The notes beneath the pieces are model-generated. The model saw only the letters and a program-made list of their open reading frames with translations, searched no databases and was not told where the DNA came from. Positions 19,867 to 29,710 of a stretch of DNA of 64,000 nt are shown here, piece after piece. The DNA comes from Betaproteobacteria bacterium (GTDB taxonomy: Bacteria > Pseudomonadota > Gammaproteobacteria > Burkholderiales > Burkholderiaceae_C), in contig JABCYW010000006.1 in assembly GCA_013289985.1 (NCBI GenBank), forward strand, positions 29,694-93,693, written 5' to 3'. The first letter of the stretch is position 1; the number at the start of each line of letters is the position of its first letter. A program made the position numbers and the translations under genes.

Positions 19867-20269
19867 AGCCCGCCTTCATTTTCGTCCACGGCTTTGGATG
19901 CGACAGAGACAGCTGGTCCCTTCAGATCGGTGCGCTATCCCCGAATTTCGCCGCGGTGGCCTTGGACTTGCCAGGCCACGGCCGATCGCCCTTGCCGGCA
20001 GTTCACAGCCTCGCGTCGCTCGCGGAATCCGTGGCCCGGGCCAAGGCGCGCTGCGCAGGGCAGGTGGTCCTTGTCGGTCACAGCATGGGCTGCCGCGTGG
20101 TGCTGGAGACGTTTCGCCAATCTCCGGACGGCGTTGCGGGAATCGCGCTCATCGATGGCAGCGTCACGGGCGGCGATGCGACGTCGAAGGCACAGGGCAC
20201 TTCGTGCAACTTGAGGCGGCGCAGCAGGTCAACGATGAACTGCTGTCATTCGGCGGACAGATGGGCTGA
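19863..20269 (+). pseudogene. alpha/beta-hydrolase, internally deleted and frameshifted
   Basis: Translation from GTG 19863 gives a normal hydrolase N-terminus. It has AFIFVHGFGCDRDSW, LDLPGHGRSPLP, and the nucleophile elbow VLVGHSMGCRV, then VAGIALIDGS at about residue 100. Just after that the frame loses homology, but in a different frame a typical C-terminus appears at about 20184-20269 (EGTGHFVQLEAAQQVNDELL), ending at a TGA, with the catalytic His in GHF. The cap region and the acidic triad residue are missing. A full member would need roughly 110-130 more residues. The simplest reading is a single internal deletion with junction near 20170-20190. The original frame continues open by chance in this high-GC DNA. 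Confidence 0.8.
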
Positions 20270-20376
20270 GCGATGCACATTGCACGCTCGCCGCTGCGGC
20301 CTTGGCATCGGATATCGTCGGGGTCGCCTGCAGCCGCGCCGCGGATGGGCCGCGAAACGACCAGGGCCCCAGACCG

Positions 20377-21726
20377 ATGCGCACGCTTGCGAACGAGGAC
20401 GAAAGCAATATCGCGACCCGCATGGATCGCCTGCCGGTGACCGCGCTGCACTGCCTGGCGGTCGCACTCTGCGCGTTCGGGCTGAGCTTCGACACGCTGG
20501 AGATCGCACTGGGCAGCATCCTCGCCGCCGTGTTCTCCGCGCCGCCGCACCTGGCCCCCGCACGGCAGCTGTCCGTGCTGCTGGGCGCGATCTACGCCGG
20601 GGCCGTCATCGGTGCCCCGTTGATGGGCTGGTGGGCCGACCGCCACGGCCGCCGGCGCACGCTGACCGTCCTGCTGCTGTGGATGGGCCTGACTTCGCTC
20701 GCGGCCGCCGCCGCTCGGGACCTCCCCGCCTTGTCATGGATGCGCGCGCTGTCCGGTTTGGCCCTCGGCGCTTACCCGCCCGTCATGATCGCGTACCTGA
20801 CCGACCTGATGCCGCCGTTGCGCCGCGGCCTGATGATCTTCGTCGCCAGCGCGATCGCGACGCTCGGGCCGCCGGCGGCCATCTTCCTCGTGCGTTGGCT
20901 GACCCCGATGCAGCCGCTCGGTGTCGAGGCCTGGCGCTGGGGCTTCGTCTGCGGCGGCATCGGCGCCGGCGTCGTGGGAGTGCTGACGCTGGCGCTGCCT
21001 GAATCGCCGCGCTGGCTGCAGTTGAAAGGCCGCGCCGCAGAGGCAAGTGCGGCGTTTGGCTCGTTCGATCGCTCACGCACCGTGCTGGACGTCCGCGTCG
21101 ATCCGCCGCATGAGCCGCATCGCGGCGGCGTCGATGAGCCGCTTGAAGGCAGTCCCGCGTCATCGAGGCGCTCCTGGCCGCAGGTTGCCGCGCTGTATTT
21201 CCTCAGTCCGTGGTCGACGGTCGCGTTTCCGTTGCTTTCGGGTGCCGTGCTCGCGCAGAAGGGATTCAAGTTGCCCGACACCCTGCTGTACATCGGCCTC
21301 TCGACCTTCGGCCCGACGATCGGCACCGCGCTGGCGGCGACCGCGGTCGATCGCGTTGACCGGCGCGTGGCGCTGATGGCGTGCGCGGCGGCGATGCTTG
21401 GGTGCGGCGCCGCATTTGTCGCCACTGATTCGCCTTTGTGGCTGGTCGCCGCGGCGACCGTCTTCAGCCTTTTCCTGTCGCTCTACATTCCCGTGTTGAG
21501 CGTCTACTCCGCCGAGCTTTTTCCGACGCGCGTGCGCGCGTCCGCGCTCGCGGGTGCCTGGGCGCTCAACCGCCTCGGCGCCGCGTTGGCGCCGCTATTC
21601 CTGCTCCCGCTCCTTCGCAACGCGGGAGCGTCTGCCATGTTCGCGGTGATCGCCGTGGCGTTGCTGGTCGGCCTGTTGGTCGTCGCGCTGGCGCCGAAAG
21701 GGCGGCAGCGCAGGTCGATCGACTAG
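20377..21726 (+). CDS. MFS transporter
   Basis: Second major-facilitator permease of the cluster, 449 residues from the ATG at 20377; an upstream in-frame TTG is possible but adds no recognisable sequence. It shows GWWADRHGRRRTLTVLLL after TM2, RALSGLALGAYPPVMIAYLTDL in TM4, a LPESPRWLQLKGR half-way motif, a cytoplasmic central loop with charged residues, and YSAELFPTRVRASALAGAW late. It resembles the first MFS protein only in general pattern, so the two probably move different compounds or have different affinities. It follows the hydrolase remnant on the same strand and ends 4 bases past the convergent stop of the first ATPase regulator. Confidence 0.87.
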   Translation: MRTLANEDESNIATRMDRLPVTALHCLAVALCAFGLSFDTLEIALGSILAAVFSAPPHLAPARQLSVLLGAIYAGAVIGAPLMGWWADRHGRRRTLTVLLLWMGLTSLAAAAARDLPALSWMRALSGLALGAYPPVMIAYLTDLMPPLRRGLMIFVASAIATLGPPAAIFLVRWLTPMQPLGVEAWRWGFVCGGIGAGVVGVLTLALPESPRWLQLKGRAAEASAAFGSFDRSRTVLDVRVDPPHEPHRGGVDEPLEGSPASSRRSWPQVAALYFLSPWSTVAFPLLSGAVLAQKGFKLPDTLLYIGLSTFGPTIGTALAATAVDRVDRRVALMACAAAMLGCGAAFVATDSPLWLVAAATVFSLFLSLYIPVLSVYSAELFPTRVRASALAGAWALNRLGAALAPLFLLPLLRNAGASAMFAVIAVALLVGLLVVALAPKGRQRRSID

Positions 21727-24548
21727 GACAAGGCGCCGCACTGCGTGATTCCAGGCCGAGGATCGACGCCAAGTTCCGCCAGCAATCCGGAAGCCGCCCG
21801 CAAGTCGGCAGTGGCCAGGCCTTCCGTGAATCGAACGTAGACGGGTTCGAGCGTCGCTCGCGCGCGCTCGCGGCGCTCCTGCAAGACCAGCAGCCGTGCC
21901 AGGCTGGTCGCGGCACGCAGTTCCCACGCGAGCGCGCCTTGTGTCCGTGCGAGTTCGAGCGCGCGCAGGAACAAGGCCTCGGCCGCCGCTTCGCTGTCTC
22001 GGCCATCGCGGCCCAGCAGGGACTCGCCATGCGCACGGAGTACCTCCGGCGCGCACCAGCCCACCGTGCCGGCCTCGACGCGTCGAATCGTGGCCGCGCT
22101 CAAGAGCCGGACATCGAACGTGGCCAGGTGATCGAGCAATTTGCGGCGAAGCGGCTGCTCTCCCGTCAGGGCCTCGGCCGAAACATCGGCGCTGCCACCA
22201 TGCCGTGCGAGCAAGCCTTCGTACAGGCGCCACCATGGCTGCCAGTAGTCGAATGAATGCGTCAACGTCTGCTCCCGCAGCTGCTCGACCCGGCGACGAC
22301 ACTCATCGTGGCCGCCACTCCAGAGCGCGATCGGAATCGTCGCGAGCGCCAGCACCTGGCACGCGGAGAGCGGCGTGTCGGCAAGGGCATGCTCGACGCC
22401 CTCCTGCGCGACGGCCGCCGCCTGTTCCGCGAAGCCCTTCAGCCAGAGGATGCGCGCAAGGACGATACGCATCGACACCCGGACATCGACGGGCGACGGG
22501 ACGTACGCGAGCGGTGTCTTGCGGCCGGCATTCTCGAGCACGTCATGGAGCAACGCTCGGGAGCGTGCATGCTCCCCGCCGAAGTGCAGCGATTGCGCCA
22601 GCATGCGCCGGGCGATCAGGCTCGACGTCTCGTCCGCCGCATCGTGCGCGACCCGAGCCAGGCGCTCTGCCCAGGTCGATGCGGCAGGGTAGTCGCCCGA
22701 CTGGAACGCTTCTGCCCACAGCGCCAGGATCGGCCCGGTCTGGTATCGCGCGATGCCCGTCTCGTGCGCGACTTCCAGTGCTCTTGACAGCCAGGGAAGC
22801 GACGCCGGTTGGTCCGTCTGCAACCGCTGGTGAAGCAACGCGGGAAACATGCGCAGGCGCATTTCCAGCAGGGGACGCGGCGGCACCAGCGCAGCAACGG
22901 CTTCCAGGGCACGAGCGACCCATTCGCCGTAGTCGGACATCATCTTGGTCTGATCGGAAAGCGAGAATGCTTCGCAGGTCAGCGTGACGGCGAGCTCGGG
23001 ATCCCCGGCAGGCGAGAACGCCCAGGCCAGCGCCGCCCTCACATCCGCGATCCACGGTGAATAGGTCTCGCGCCAAGCCGTGCGGGTCATGGCCTCCCAT
23101 TCGCGCTCGGCCCGTTGCAGCATCTCGCGCAGGTACAAGGCATGACGCAGCCGGGTCGCATTGAATTCCTCATTGCTTCCCAGCTTGGCGGACGCATAGG
23201 CGCGCGTCGTGTCGAGCAGACGAAGGCCGGGACTCGTCGCCTGCGGCACCGTGGCGACGAGCGACTTCGCGGCCAGGTCGAGTACCGCGCCCCGAACCTG
23301 CCCAGGCGTGTCGCACCCGGCGATGGCCTCCGCCGCTTCCAGGGTGAAGACGCCGCTGAATACGGAAAGTCGTCGCAGAACGCGTTGCTCGAGGGGTGCC
23401 AGCAGATCGTAGCTCCAATCGATCATCGCCATTAGCGTTCGGTGGCGCGCCGGCGCTCCGCGGCGTCCTCCGCCCAGCGACATCAGGCGCTTCTCGATCT
23501 GTCCGATCACGCCTCGCACACTCAACAACGCGACGCGCGCCGCCGCGAGTTCGATGGCGAGCGCGATTCCATCGACATGGCGGCAGAGTGCGACGATGTC
23601 GCCGGCGACCGTGTCGTCGAAGGGCTGGCTCGCTCCCGCGGCGCGCATGCGTTCGACGAACAGCTGCACGCCCGGCCATGCGATCGCCTCCTGCGCGGTG
23701 AGCTCGGTGCCCTTTGGCGGCAGTTGCATCGGCGCCAATCGATGGAGCCATTCGCCGCTGGCTCGCAATGGCTCGCGGCTGGTCGCCAGGACATGGAGGC
23801 ACGGAGACGCCGACAGCAGCGCTTCAACCAGTTCGGCCGCGGCTTCGACCACGTGTTCGCAGTTGTCCAGCACGATGAGCATCTGCCTGCGTCCCAGGTA
23901 GGCCGTCAGGTGACTGAGCTCGAAGTCAGGCGATGCGCCGAGCGCCGAGGCCACCGCGTGGACGATCAACCGGGCGTCGGCCAGCGGTGCAAGATCGACG
24001 AAGAAGATGCCTTCGGCATAGGCGTCGCGGAGTTGGTCGACCAAGGCCAGTGCCAGCGTGGTCTTGCCCATTCCGCCGGGGCCGACGATGGTGATGAAAC
24101 GACCGAGAGGCAACTGGGCGGCGATGCTCGCGATGGCCTCGTCGCGGCCGAACACGGGCGCCAGACGAGATGGAAATCGCCGCTGCCCAAGATCGGATGC
24201 GACATTCGAGATCGGCGTTCCGGCCACGATGAACCCGAAGCCTTGGCTCGGGTGGTATTCCACGTGGCCCGCGCTCGCGGCGTTCTCGCGGAGCACGACA
24301 TTCACCTCGACGACGCGATCCCACAATTCCTTCGATCCGATATGGCCCGACGGGGCGATCCTTGCGAGCAGTTCGGTCCGGCCGAGCGGGCCTCCCTGGC
24401 ACTCGACGAGCACCGCCAGCACGGCGAACGCGTCGCCATGGAGCGGAAGCGCGACGCCGTTGAAACAGAGGCGATCGCGACCCGGGGCCAGTTCGAAGGG
24501 CCCGAACGTCTGGCCGACTCCTGGGTCGCGAGCGGAAGACTCAGCCAT
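21723..24548 (-). CDS. Winged-helix / P-loop ATPase transcription regulator (paralogue A)
   Basis: This 941-residue regulator has an N-terminal PhoB-type winged-helix domain (about 15-110). An NB-ARC/AAA-like ATPase follows, with Walker A GPGGMGKTT (156-164), Walker B MLIVLDNCEHV (about 223-233) and the ATSREPL sensor motif. The C-terminus of about 500 residues is helical and TPR-like. Such proteins are signal-integrating activators that probably need ATP for assembly. The winged helix has drifted from its three paralogues in this window: the recognition-helix region reads RVVEVNVVLREN rather than LRVHVSALRKVL. It overlaps paralogue B by 8 bases and is translated after it. What it controls is unknown; co-transcription with a TonB receptor suggests uptake genes. 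Confidence 0.85.
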   Translation of the reverse strand: MAESSARDPGVGQTFGPFELAPGRDRLCFNGVALPLHGDAFAVLAVLVECQGGPLGRTELLARIAPSGHIGSKELWDRVVEVNVVLRENAASAGHVEYHPSQGFGFIVAGTPISNVASDLGQRRFPSRLAPVFGRDEAIASIAAQLPLGRFITIVGPGGMGKTTLALALVDQLRDAYAEGIFFVDLAPLADARLIVHAVASALGASPDFELSHLTAYLGRRQMLIVLDNCEHVVEAAAELVEALLSASPCLHVLATSREPLRASGEWLHRLAPMQLPPKGTELTAQEAIAWPGVQLFVERMRAAGASQPFDDTVAGDIVALCRHVDGIALAIELAAARVALLSVRGVIGQIEKRLMSLGGGRRGAPARHRTLMAMIDWSYDLLAPLEQRVLRRLSVFSGVFTLEAAEAIAGCDTPGQVRGAVLDLAAKSLVATVPQATSPGLRLLDTTRAYASAKLGSNEEFNATRLRHALYLREMLQRAEREWEAMTRTAWRETYSPWIADVRAALAWAFSPAGDPELAVTLTCEAFSLSDQTKMMSDYGEWVARALEAVAALVPPRPLLEMRLRMFPALLHQRLQTDQPASLPWLSRALEVAHETGIARYQTGPILALWAEAFQSGDYPAASTWAERLARVAHDAADETSSLIARRMLAQSLHFGGEHARSRALLHDVLENAGRKTPLAYVPSPVDVRVSMRIVLARILWLKGFAEQAAAVAQEGVEHALADTPLSACQVLALATIPIALWSGGHDECRRRVEQLREQTLTHSFDYWQPWWRLYEGLLARHGGSADVSAEALTGEQPLRRKLLDHLATFDVRLLSAATIRRVEAGTVGWCAPEVLRAHGESLLGRDGRDSEAAAEALFLRALELARTQGALAWELRAATSLARLLVLQERRERARATLEPVYVRFTEGLATADLRAASGLLAELGVDPRPGITQCGALS

Positions 24549-27381
24549 GCCGGCCTCCCAGTCGCCTCAGCAGCGACTCCTCCAAGGCGCGGATCAACTC
24601 GCGCGCGGCTCGCGCGTCGGCCGCTTCGAGGTCCTCGACGATTCGACTCGAGATCGGCGCCAACAGCGCCAGTGCTTCGCCCGTCCGGCCTTGATCGCGT
24701 CGAAGGGATGCGAGGCTCGTCGCGGTGCGGAGCTCCCAGGCCAGCGCGCCCTGAGTCCGCGCGAGGCCCAGCGATCGCAGGAGCAACGCCTCGACTTCAC
24801 CGTCGGCGTCGCGCGATCGCTGGCGACGCAGCGTCTCGGCGCGTGCGCGCAGGATCTCCGGCGCGCACCAGCCGACGACACCCGCGTCGACACGCGTACA
24901 CGTCTGCGCGACGGCCATGTCATCGACGAGCGTTCCCATCATGTCGAGCGCCTTCGCGCCGCCCGCAGGGTTCCAGGAAGCCGTGCTCGTGTCGGGGAGG
25001 GCGCAGCCGGCACCGCGCCTGGCCAGCACGACGCGGTAGCTGTGCCCCCAGGCGATCCAGAGACTGAGCGCGTAGCGTGTCGAGTGCTCGATCAGCTGAT
25101 CGACCATCGAACGGGCCGTCACGTCGTCGCCACGCCAGAGCGCGATCGGAATCACCGCCAGCGCCAAGGCATGGCAGCGGTACAAGGGGCGACCTCCCGT
25201 GGACAGGTGCAAGGATTCCAGGGCCATCTGCGTTGCTTGAGCCCCGTACCCTTCGAGCCAAAGAGTCCTGGCCAGCAAGATGCGCATCGACACGGCGAGC
25301 GGCACCATTTGCATGCGCCAGCGGGCGTCCCTGCCGTGATCGACCAGACGCGTCGCGAGCTTGCGGGCAGCGTCGTGATCGCCGAGATAGTGACAGCCCA
25401 TCGCCCGGAGACGCTCCGAGAGCATCGGCAGGACGGGATCGGTCGGGCCGTTCGCGAGCGCGCGGATGCGATCGCACAGCGCGAGGACCGTGGGGTATTC
25501 ACCGCGACCGAGGGCGTTGGCACACATGCCATACAGGGCCTCCAGCGAGTATCGCCTGGCGTCCACCCGCACGATCAGGTCATCGATGCGAGCGAAGGCC
25601 CTCCTGGCTTCATCGGCGTCGGATCCATCGGCCACGATGCCGCCGAAGTGGCACAACGTCGACCGCAGGCGCAGCTCGAGCGCGGAAGCGTCGGGAGCCG
25701 ACTCTGGAATCGCCGCCAGGGCGGCACTCATTCGCGGGGAGAACTCGTCCCAGAGGCCGAGATCCAACACGAGGTCGATGGCGGCGACCGTCAGGGAGAC
25801 GCCGATCCGGAGGTCCCCTTCGGGGCCGAATGCCCATTCCAGCGCCGCCCTGACATCGTCGAGCATGGCGGCGTAGCCCCCCTCCGGGGTTACGCTCTCG
25901 GAATCCTCGCGGATCCATCCCGACCGTTCGAGCAGATCGCGGAAATGCTCGGCGTGACGTCGCGAGATCCGCGCTCTCTCGCCGCTCGCGGCGAGCTTTT
26001 CCGCGGCGTAGCAGCGCGTCACGAACAGCAACGCGTACCGGGCTGCGTGGCCATCGACCGCGACGAGGGATTTCGCGACGAGTCCGGAGACGCAGTCGAC
26101 CACTGCCGCGGGCTCGAGATCTTCGCCGCTGGCGACGGCGACCGCGGATTCGAGCGAGAAGGCGGTACGAAAGGCGGACAGGCGCTGCAGCACCAACCGT
26201 TCATCCGGACTCAGCAGCTTGTAGCTCCAGTCGAGAAGTGCCTGCAGGGTGCGGTGCCTGGGCAATGCGGTTCGTCTGCCGCGCTGGAGCAGCGCGAACA
26301 TGTCGTCCATGCGCGAGGCCAGGCCTTGCAGTCCAAGGCTTTCGATGCGTGCGGCGGCGAGCTCGAGCGCCAGCGGCATGCCATCGAGCCGGCGGCACAA
26401 TTCCAGGACCCGCGGCAGGGTGCTCTCGGTGAGGGAAAAGTCGTGGCAGTTCGCCCTTGCACGTTCAACGAAAAGTTCGACGGCCGGATACCTCAGCGCC
26501 GCATCCGCGGGTAAGGCTTGTCCTGCGGCGGGTGTCTCCAACGGTGCAAGGCGGTACACCCATTCGCCCTCGGATCCCAACGGTTCGCGGCTGGTGGCGA
26601 CGATGTGGATTCCGCGAGCCGCCTTGAGCACGCGCTCGGACAGTTCAGCCGCGACATCGATGACGTGCTCGCAGTTGTCGAGGACGATGAGCATGTGCAA
26701 GTCGCACAGGAAGGCCTCTATCGCAGTCCAGGGCTCCTCCGAGCACACGGCCACGCCCAGCGCCGCCGCCAGCGCGACGGGGACGTGCGCGCCTTCGGAG
26801 AGCGGAGCCAGTTCGACGAACCGGACGCCATCTTCGTAGGCAGGCAGCAGCGTCTCGGCGAGCGCGAGCGCGACCGTGGTCTTGCCGATGCCGCCCGGCC
26901 CGGCGATCGTCACGAGGCGCTCGCGCGCGACGCGTGCGCCCAGGAAGGCGGTGATCGCCTGGCGGCCGATCGGGCGTGTGAGACGAAGCGGCAGGTTGTG
27001 CGAGGCCTGCGGAGAAATATCGGCATCCGGCAGAATCGAATGTCGGACCTCGGGCTGCCAATCGACCTGGCCGACGAAGCAGTAGCCGCGGCCCGTGACG
27101 TTCGTGATGTAGCGCGTGCCGTCGCGGCCGTCGTCGAGCACCTTGCGCAGTGCGGACAGATGGACGCGCAGGTTGGTCTCCTCGACGATCGTGTCCGGCC
27201 ATACGCGCGCGATCAGTTCGTCTCGCGAGATCAGCTCGCCGGGACGCTCCAGGAGCGCCGTGAGCAGCTCGAGCGCGCGGCTGCCCACGGCGACCGGCCG
27301 TCCGTCCTCGAGCAGGAGCTTGCGCGCGGGTAGAAGAACGAAACGCCCGAACGTCGATGCGCGATCGAACGGTGCGTTCAT
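24541..27381 (-). CDS. Winged-helix / P-loop ATPase transcription regulator (paralogue B)
   Basis: 946 residues from the ATG at 27381; the frame runs open further upstream into the TonB receptor but without coding character. The winged helix at residues 10-107 carries the full PhoB-like pattern (SRALELLTALLERPGELISRDELIARVWPDTIVEETNLRVHLSALRKVL, ending GRGYCFVGQ). ATPase domain: Walker A GPGGIGKTT (161-169), Walker B MLIVLDNCEHV, ATSREPLGSEGEWVYRL. The C-terminal half is Ala/Leu/Arg-rich helical repeats, with GVVGWCAPEILRARAE shared by all four paralogues near the end. It starts 19 bases after the TonB receptor stop, so it is in that operon and overlaps paralogue A. Confidence 0.88.
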   Translation of the reverse strand: MNAPFDRASTFGRFVLLPARKLLLEDGRPVAVGSRALELLTALLERPGELISRDELIARVWPDTIVEETNLRVHLSALRKVLDDGRDGTRYITNVTGRGYCFVGQVDWQPEVRHSILPDADISPQASHNLPLRLTRPIGRQAITAFLGARVARERLVTIAGPGGIGKTTVALALAETLLPAYEDGVRFVELAPLSEGAHVPVALAAALGVAVCSEEPWTAIEAFLCDLHMLIVLDNCEHVIDVAAELSERVLKAARGIHIVATSREPLGSEGEWVYRLAPLETPAAGQALPADAALRYPAVELFVERARANCHDFSLTESTLPRVLELCRRLDGMPLALELAAARIESLGLQGLASRMDDMFALLQRGRRTALPRHRTLQALLDWSYKLLSPDERLVLQRLSAFRTAFSLESAVAVASGEDLEPAAVVDCVSGLVAKSLVAVDGHAARYALLFVTRCYAAEKLAASGERARISRRHAEHFRDLLERSGWIREDSESVTPEGGYAAMLDDVRAALEWAFGPEGDLRIGVSLTVAAIDLVLDLGLWDEFSPRMSAALAAIPESAPDASALELRLRSTLCHFGGIVADGSDADEARRAFARIDDLIVRVDARRYSLEALYGMCANALGRGEYPTVLALCDRIRALANGPTDPVLPMLSERLRAMGCHYLGDHDAARKLATRLVDHGRDARWRMQMVPLAVSMRILLARTLWLEGYGAQATQMALESLHLSTGGRPLYRCHALALAVIPIALWRGDDVTARSMVDQLIEHSTRYALSLWIAWGHSYRVVLARRGAGCALPDTSTASWNPAGGAKALDMMGTLVDDMAVAQTCTRVDAGVVGWCAPEILRARAETLRRQRSRDADGEVEALLLRSLGLARTQGALAWELRTATSLASLRRDQGRTGEALALLAPISSRIVEDLEAADARAARELIRALEESLLRRLGGRHG

Positions 27382-27400
27382 GGCATCGAGGCCAACTGGC

Positions 27401-29587
27401 TTAGAAATCGTAGCGCGCCGTGGCCAGCACGGTGCGCGGAGAATCGTAGAAGCCGGCGTCCACGCCCAGCGGCGGAATGACCTGGCGCAGCAGGACATAG
27501 GTCCGGTTGGTGAGGTTCTTCACCTTCAGCGAGAACGACCAATGGCGCGCCGCCGTCATGTAGCCCGCAGCGAGATTGAAGTAGGTCTGCGCGGGAATCT
27601 TCAACCGCGGCGTGTTCGCGACATCCGAGAACTGGGTCGCTGAATACTGCACCGAGGCGTTCAGCGTGAGCGACGACCCATCTGCGAATGGCAGCTCGTG
27701 ATGGATGCTGGAACCCGCGGACAGTCGCGGCGCATAGGGCAACTGGTTGCCCACGAAGTCGCCGCTCGGCGCGCCCGTTGGATTCTCGAAAGAATCGATG
27801 CGTGTGCGCAGCGCTTCGAGCGTGAGCGTCCAGTCCGTCAGCCTGGTGAGCTTGGCCGCGGCCTCGAAGTCGACGCCGTAGGTCGACGCCTTGCCCGCGT
27901 TCACGAGCACCGAGTCTGTCACCAGGACGCCGTTGATCGTCGTGTTGGTCAGCGAGGCGAGATAGTCTCGATAGTCGTTGTAGAAGATCGCGATGTTCGC
28001 CGTGACGCGACCGTCCGCGAAGCGGCCCTTGCCGCCGGCCTCGTAGGTCGTCACCTTCTCCGGGTTGGCCGCCACCTCGGCGGAGGTCAGCGATTGCGCC
28101 GCGCGATTGAACCCGCCGAACTTCGCGCCTTGGGCGACGCTCGCGTAGACGAACACGTCTGGCGTCCATTGGCGGTCGATGCCCAGGCGCGGAAGCACGC
28201 CGTCGCGCGTGGTCGACAACTTCGGCGTCACGTAGACGGACTTTGTCCGAGCCTGGTCGACGTCCGTGTCCCAGAACTGGTTGAGGGCAGTCTGGCGCGT
28301 GCGGTAGACGCGCAGGCCCGCGGTCAGGTGCGTCTGCGCATCCAATGCGTAGTTCGCCTGGCCGTAGAGTCCCGCATCGACGGTTCGCTGGTGCGTCTGC
28401 GCCTCGGTGTAGATGGGAGCAGGCGCGGGAAGCGGGAACTGCGTGCTGTGGCGATGGAAATCGAAGACGTCGCCGACGAGCATCACGCCCGCCGTCCAGT
28501 CCAGCGCCGCTTGGTGGCCTTGGAGCTGAAGTTCCTGGGAAAGCACGCGCTGGGCTACCGTCTGCGCGATGCCGAAGCGCTGGATCACGAGTCCGCCGAA
28601 GTCGACGACCGACGGGTCGTCCCGGTAGGCACGAAAGGCGGAGATGGAGCGCAGCATGAGATTCGGACCGAGCCGATCGCCGAGCTTCAGCGACACGCCG
28701 CCCGCGTCGCGCTCGAAGGCGCCGACGTCCGCCGATGTGTAGGTCACGCGAGCGCGCGTCTGCGGCGCGTTGAGCGGGAAGTTCGTGGTGTTCGTGTCCG
28801 AGCGATCCTGCAGGCCGTCGACCGCCAGCACGGCGTCGACATCCGGCGTCGCGGTCAATCGAAGCTTGGCGCGAAATTGCGTTGCATCGAGCTTGTTGAC
28901 ACGCTCGGCCAGCGTCGCGTTGTAGCCGAAGCCGTCGTTGCTTCGACGGGAGAACGCGAAACTCCCTGACAGCGGTCCGCCGCCCAGCCGGCCGTTCGCA
29001 TACCCGTGAGCCTCTCGCTCGCCGAAGTTGCCGAGGGATGCCGAGACCCAGGCAACCGGGTCGGCGCCTGGATCGATGGACACCAGCTTGATCGCGCCAG
29101 CGGTCAGGTTCTGGCCATACAAGGTGCCTTGTGGCCCGCGAAGCACCTCGATCCGCTCGATGTCCGGGAGATCCCACAGCGCGGTGGCGTACCCGCGCAC
29201 CAACGGAACGTCATCGACGTAGATGCCCACGGCCTGGCGCATCGCGGGGATCGACACGCCGACGCCACGGATGCCGACCGCCTGCGGCTGGTTGCTGAAG
29301 CCATTCGGGACGGTGACGCCGGCCACGACGCCGACGATGTCGCTCAGCTGGCGGATGGCCTTCGTGTCGATCTCCTGGGCGCCGATCACGCCCTCCGACA
29401 CCGGCGTCCGGCGCAGCAGGGTCTCGGTGCGCTCCGCCGTCACGGTGACCTCCTGAACCTGGGGTGCGTCGGGCGAGGCTGCCTCCTGCGAACAGGCAGG
29501 GCGATGCGGCGCCATCAGCAAAAGGGCGCTTCCGACCAGGTTTGCGGAGTTCGACCTGCGGAGAGCGAGAATCCCTGGCCTGCGCAT
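27401..29587 (-). CDS. TonB-dependent outer-membrane receptor
   Basis: 728 residues from the ATG at 29587, preceded by GGAAGGA at 6 bases. A signal peptide ends near ACSQEAA. It is followed by a TonB-box-like VQEVTVTAER, a plug domain (SNQPQAVGIRGVGVSIPAMRQAVGIYVDDVPLVRG; VLRGPQGTLYGQNLTAGAIKL) and a beta-barrel ending with the usual terminal Phe (LATARYDF). The plug resembles receptors that import organic nutrients or unusual siderophores, and the ligand is unknown. Its operon on the minus strand is paralogue C regulator, this receptor, paralogue B, paralogue A, so one receptor is surrounded by three large ATPase regulators. Confidence 0.92.
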   Translation of the reverse strand: MRRPGILALRRSNSANLVGSALLLMAPHRPACSQEAASPDAPQVQEVTVTAERTETLLRRTPVSEGVIGAQEIDTKAIRQLSDIVGVVAGVTVPNGFSNQPQAVGIRGVGVSIPAMRQAVGIYVDDVPLVRGYATALWDLPDIERIEVLRGPQGTLYGQNLTAGAIKLVSIDPGADPVAWVSASLGNFGEREAHGYANGRLGGGPLSGSFAFSRRSNDGFGYNATLAERVNKLDATQFRAKLRLTATPDVDAVLAVDGLQDRSDTNTTNFPLNAPQTRARVTYTSADVGAFERDAGGVSLKLGDRLGPNLMLRSISAFRAYRDDPSVVDFGGLVIQRFGIAQTVAQRVLSQELQLQGHQAALDWTAGVMLVGDVFDFHRHSTQFPLPAPAPIYTEAQTHQRTVDAGLYGQANYALDAQTHLTAGLRVYRTRQTALNQFWDTDVDQARTKSVYVTPKLSTTRDGVLPRLGIDRQWTPDVFVYASVAQGAKFGGFNRAAQSLTSAEVAANPEKVTTYEAGGKGRFADGRVTANIAIFYNDYRDYLASLTNTTINGVLVTDSVLVNAGKASTYGVDFEAAAKLTRLTDWTLTLEALRTRIDSFENPTGAPSGDFVGNQLPYAPRLSAGSSIHHELPFADGSSLTLNASVQYSATQFSDVANTPRLKIPAQTYFNLAAGYMTAARHWSFSLKVKNLTNRTYVLLRQVIPPLGVDAGFYDSPRTVLATARYDF

Positions 29588-29710
29588 CAAGCGTCCTTCC
29601 GTGTCTTCGACCCGGCACGATGCAGGGCTTGTCGGCGACATCATCGGACAGCTTGCCCTCGGCGCGGCGTGAAAACGTGTGAAATCGGGTGACGGGTACG
29701 CACCGGTGGG

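Noticed and set aside
20270..21002. Continuation of the broken hydrolase frame
   Set aside because: After the deletion joint the frame only shadows the second MFS gene, and the real C-terminus lies in another frame.
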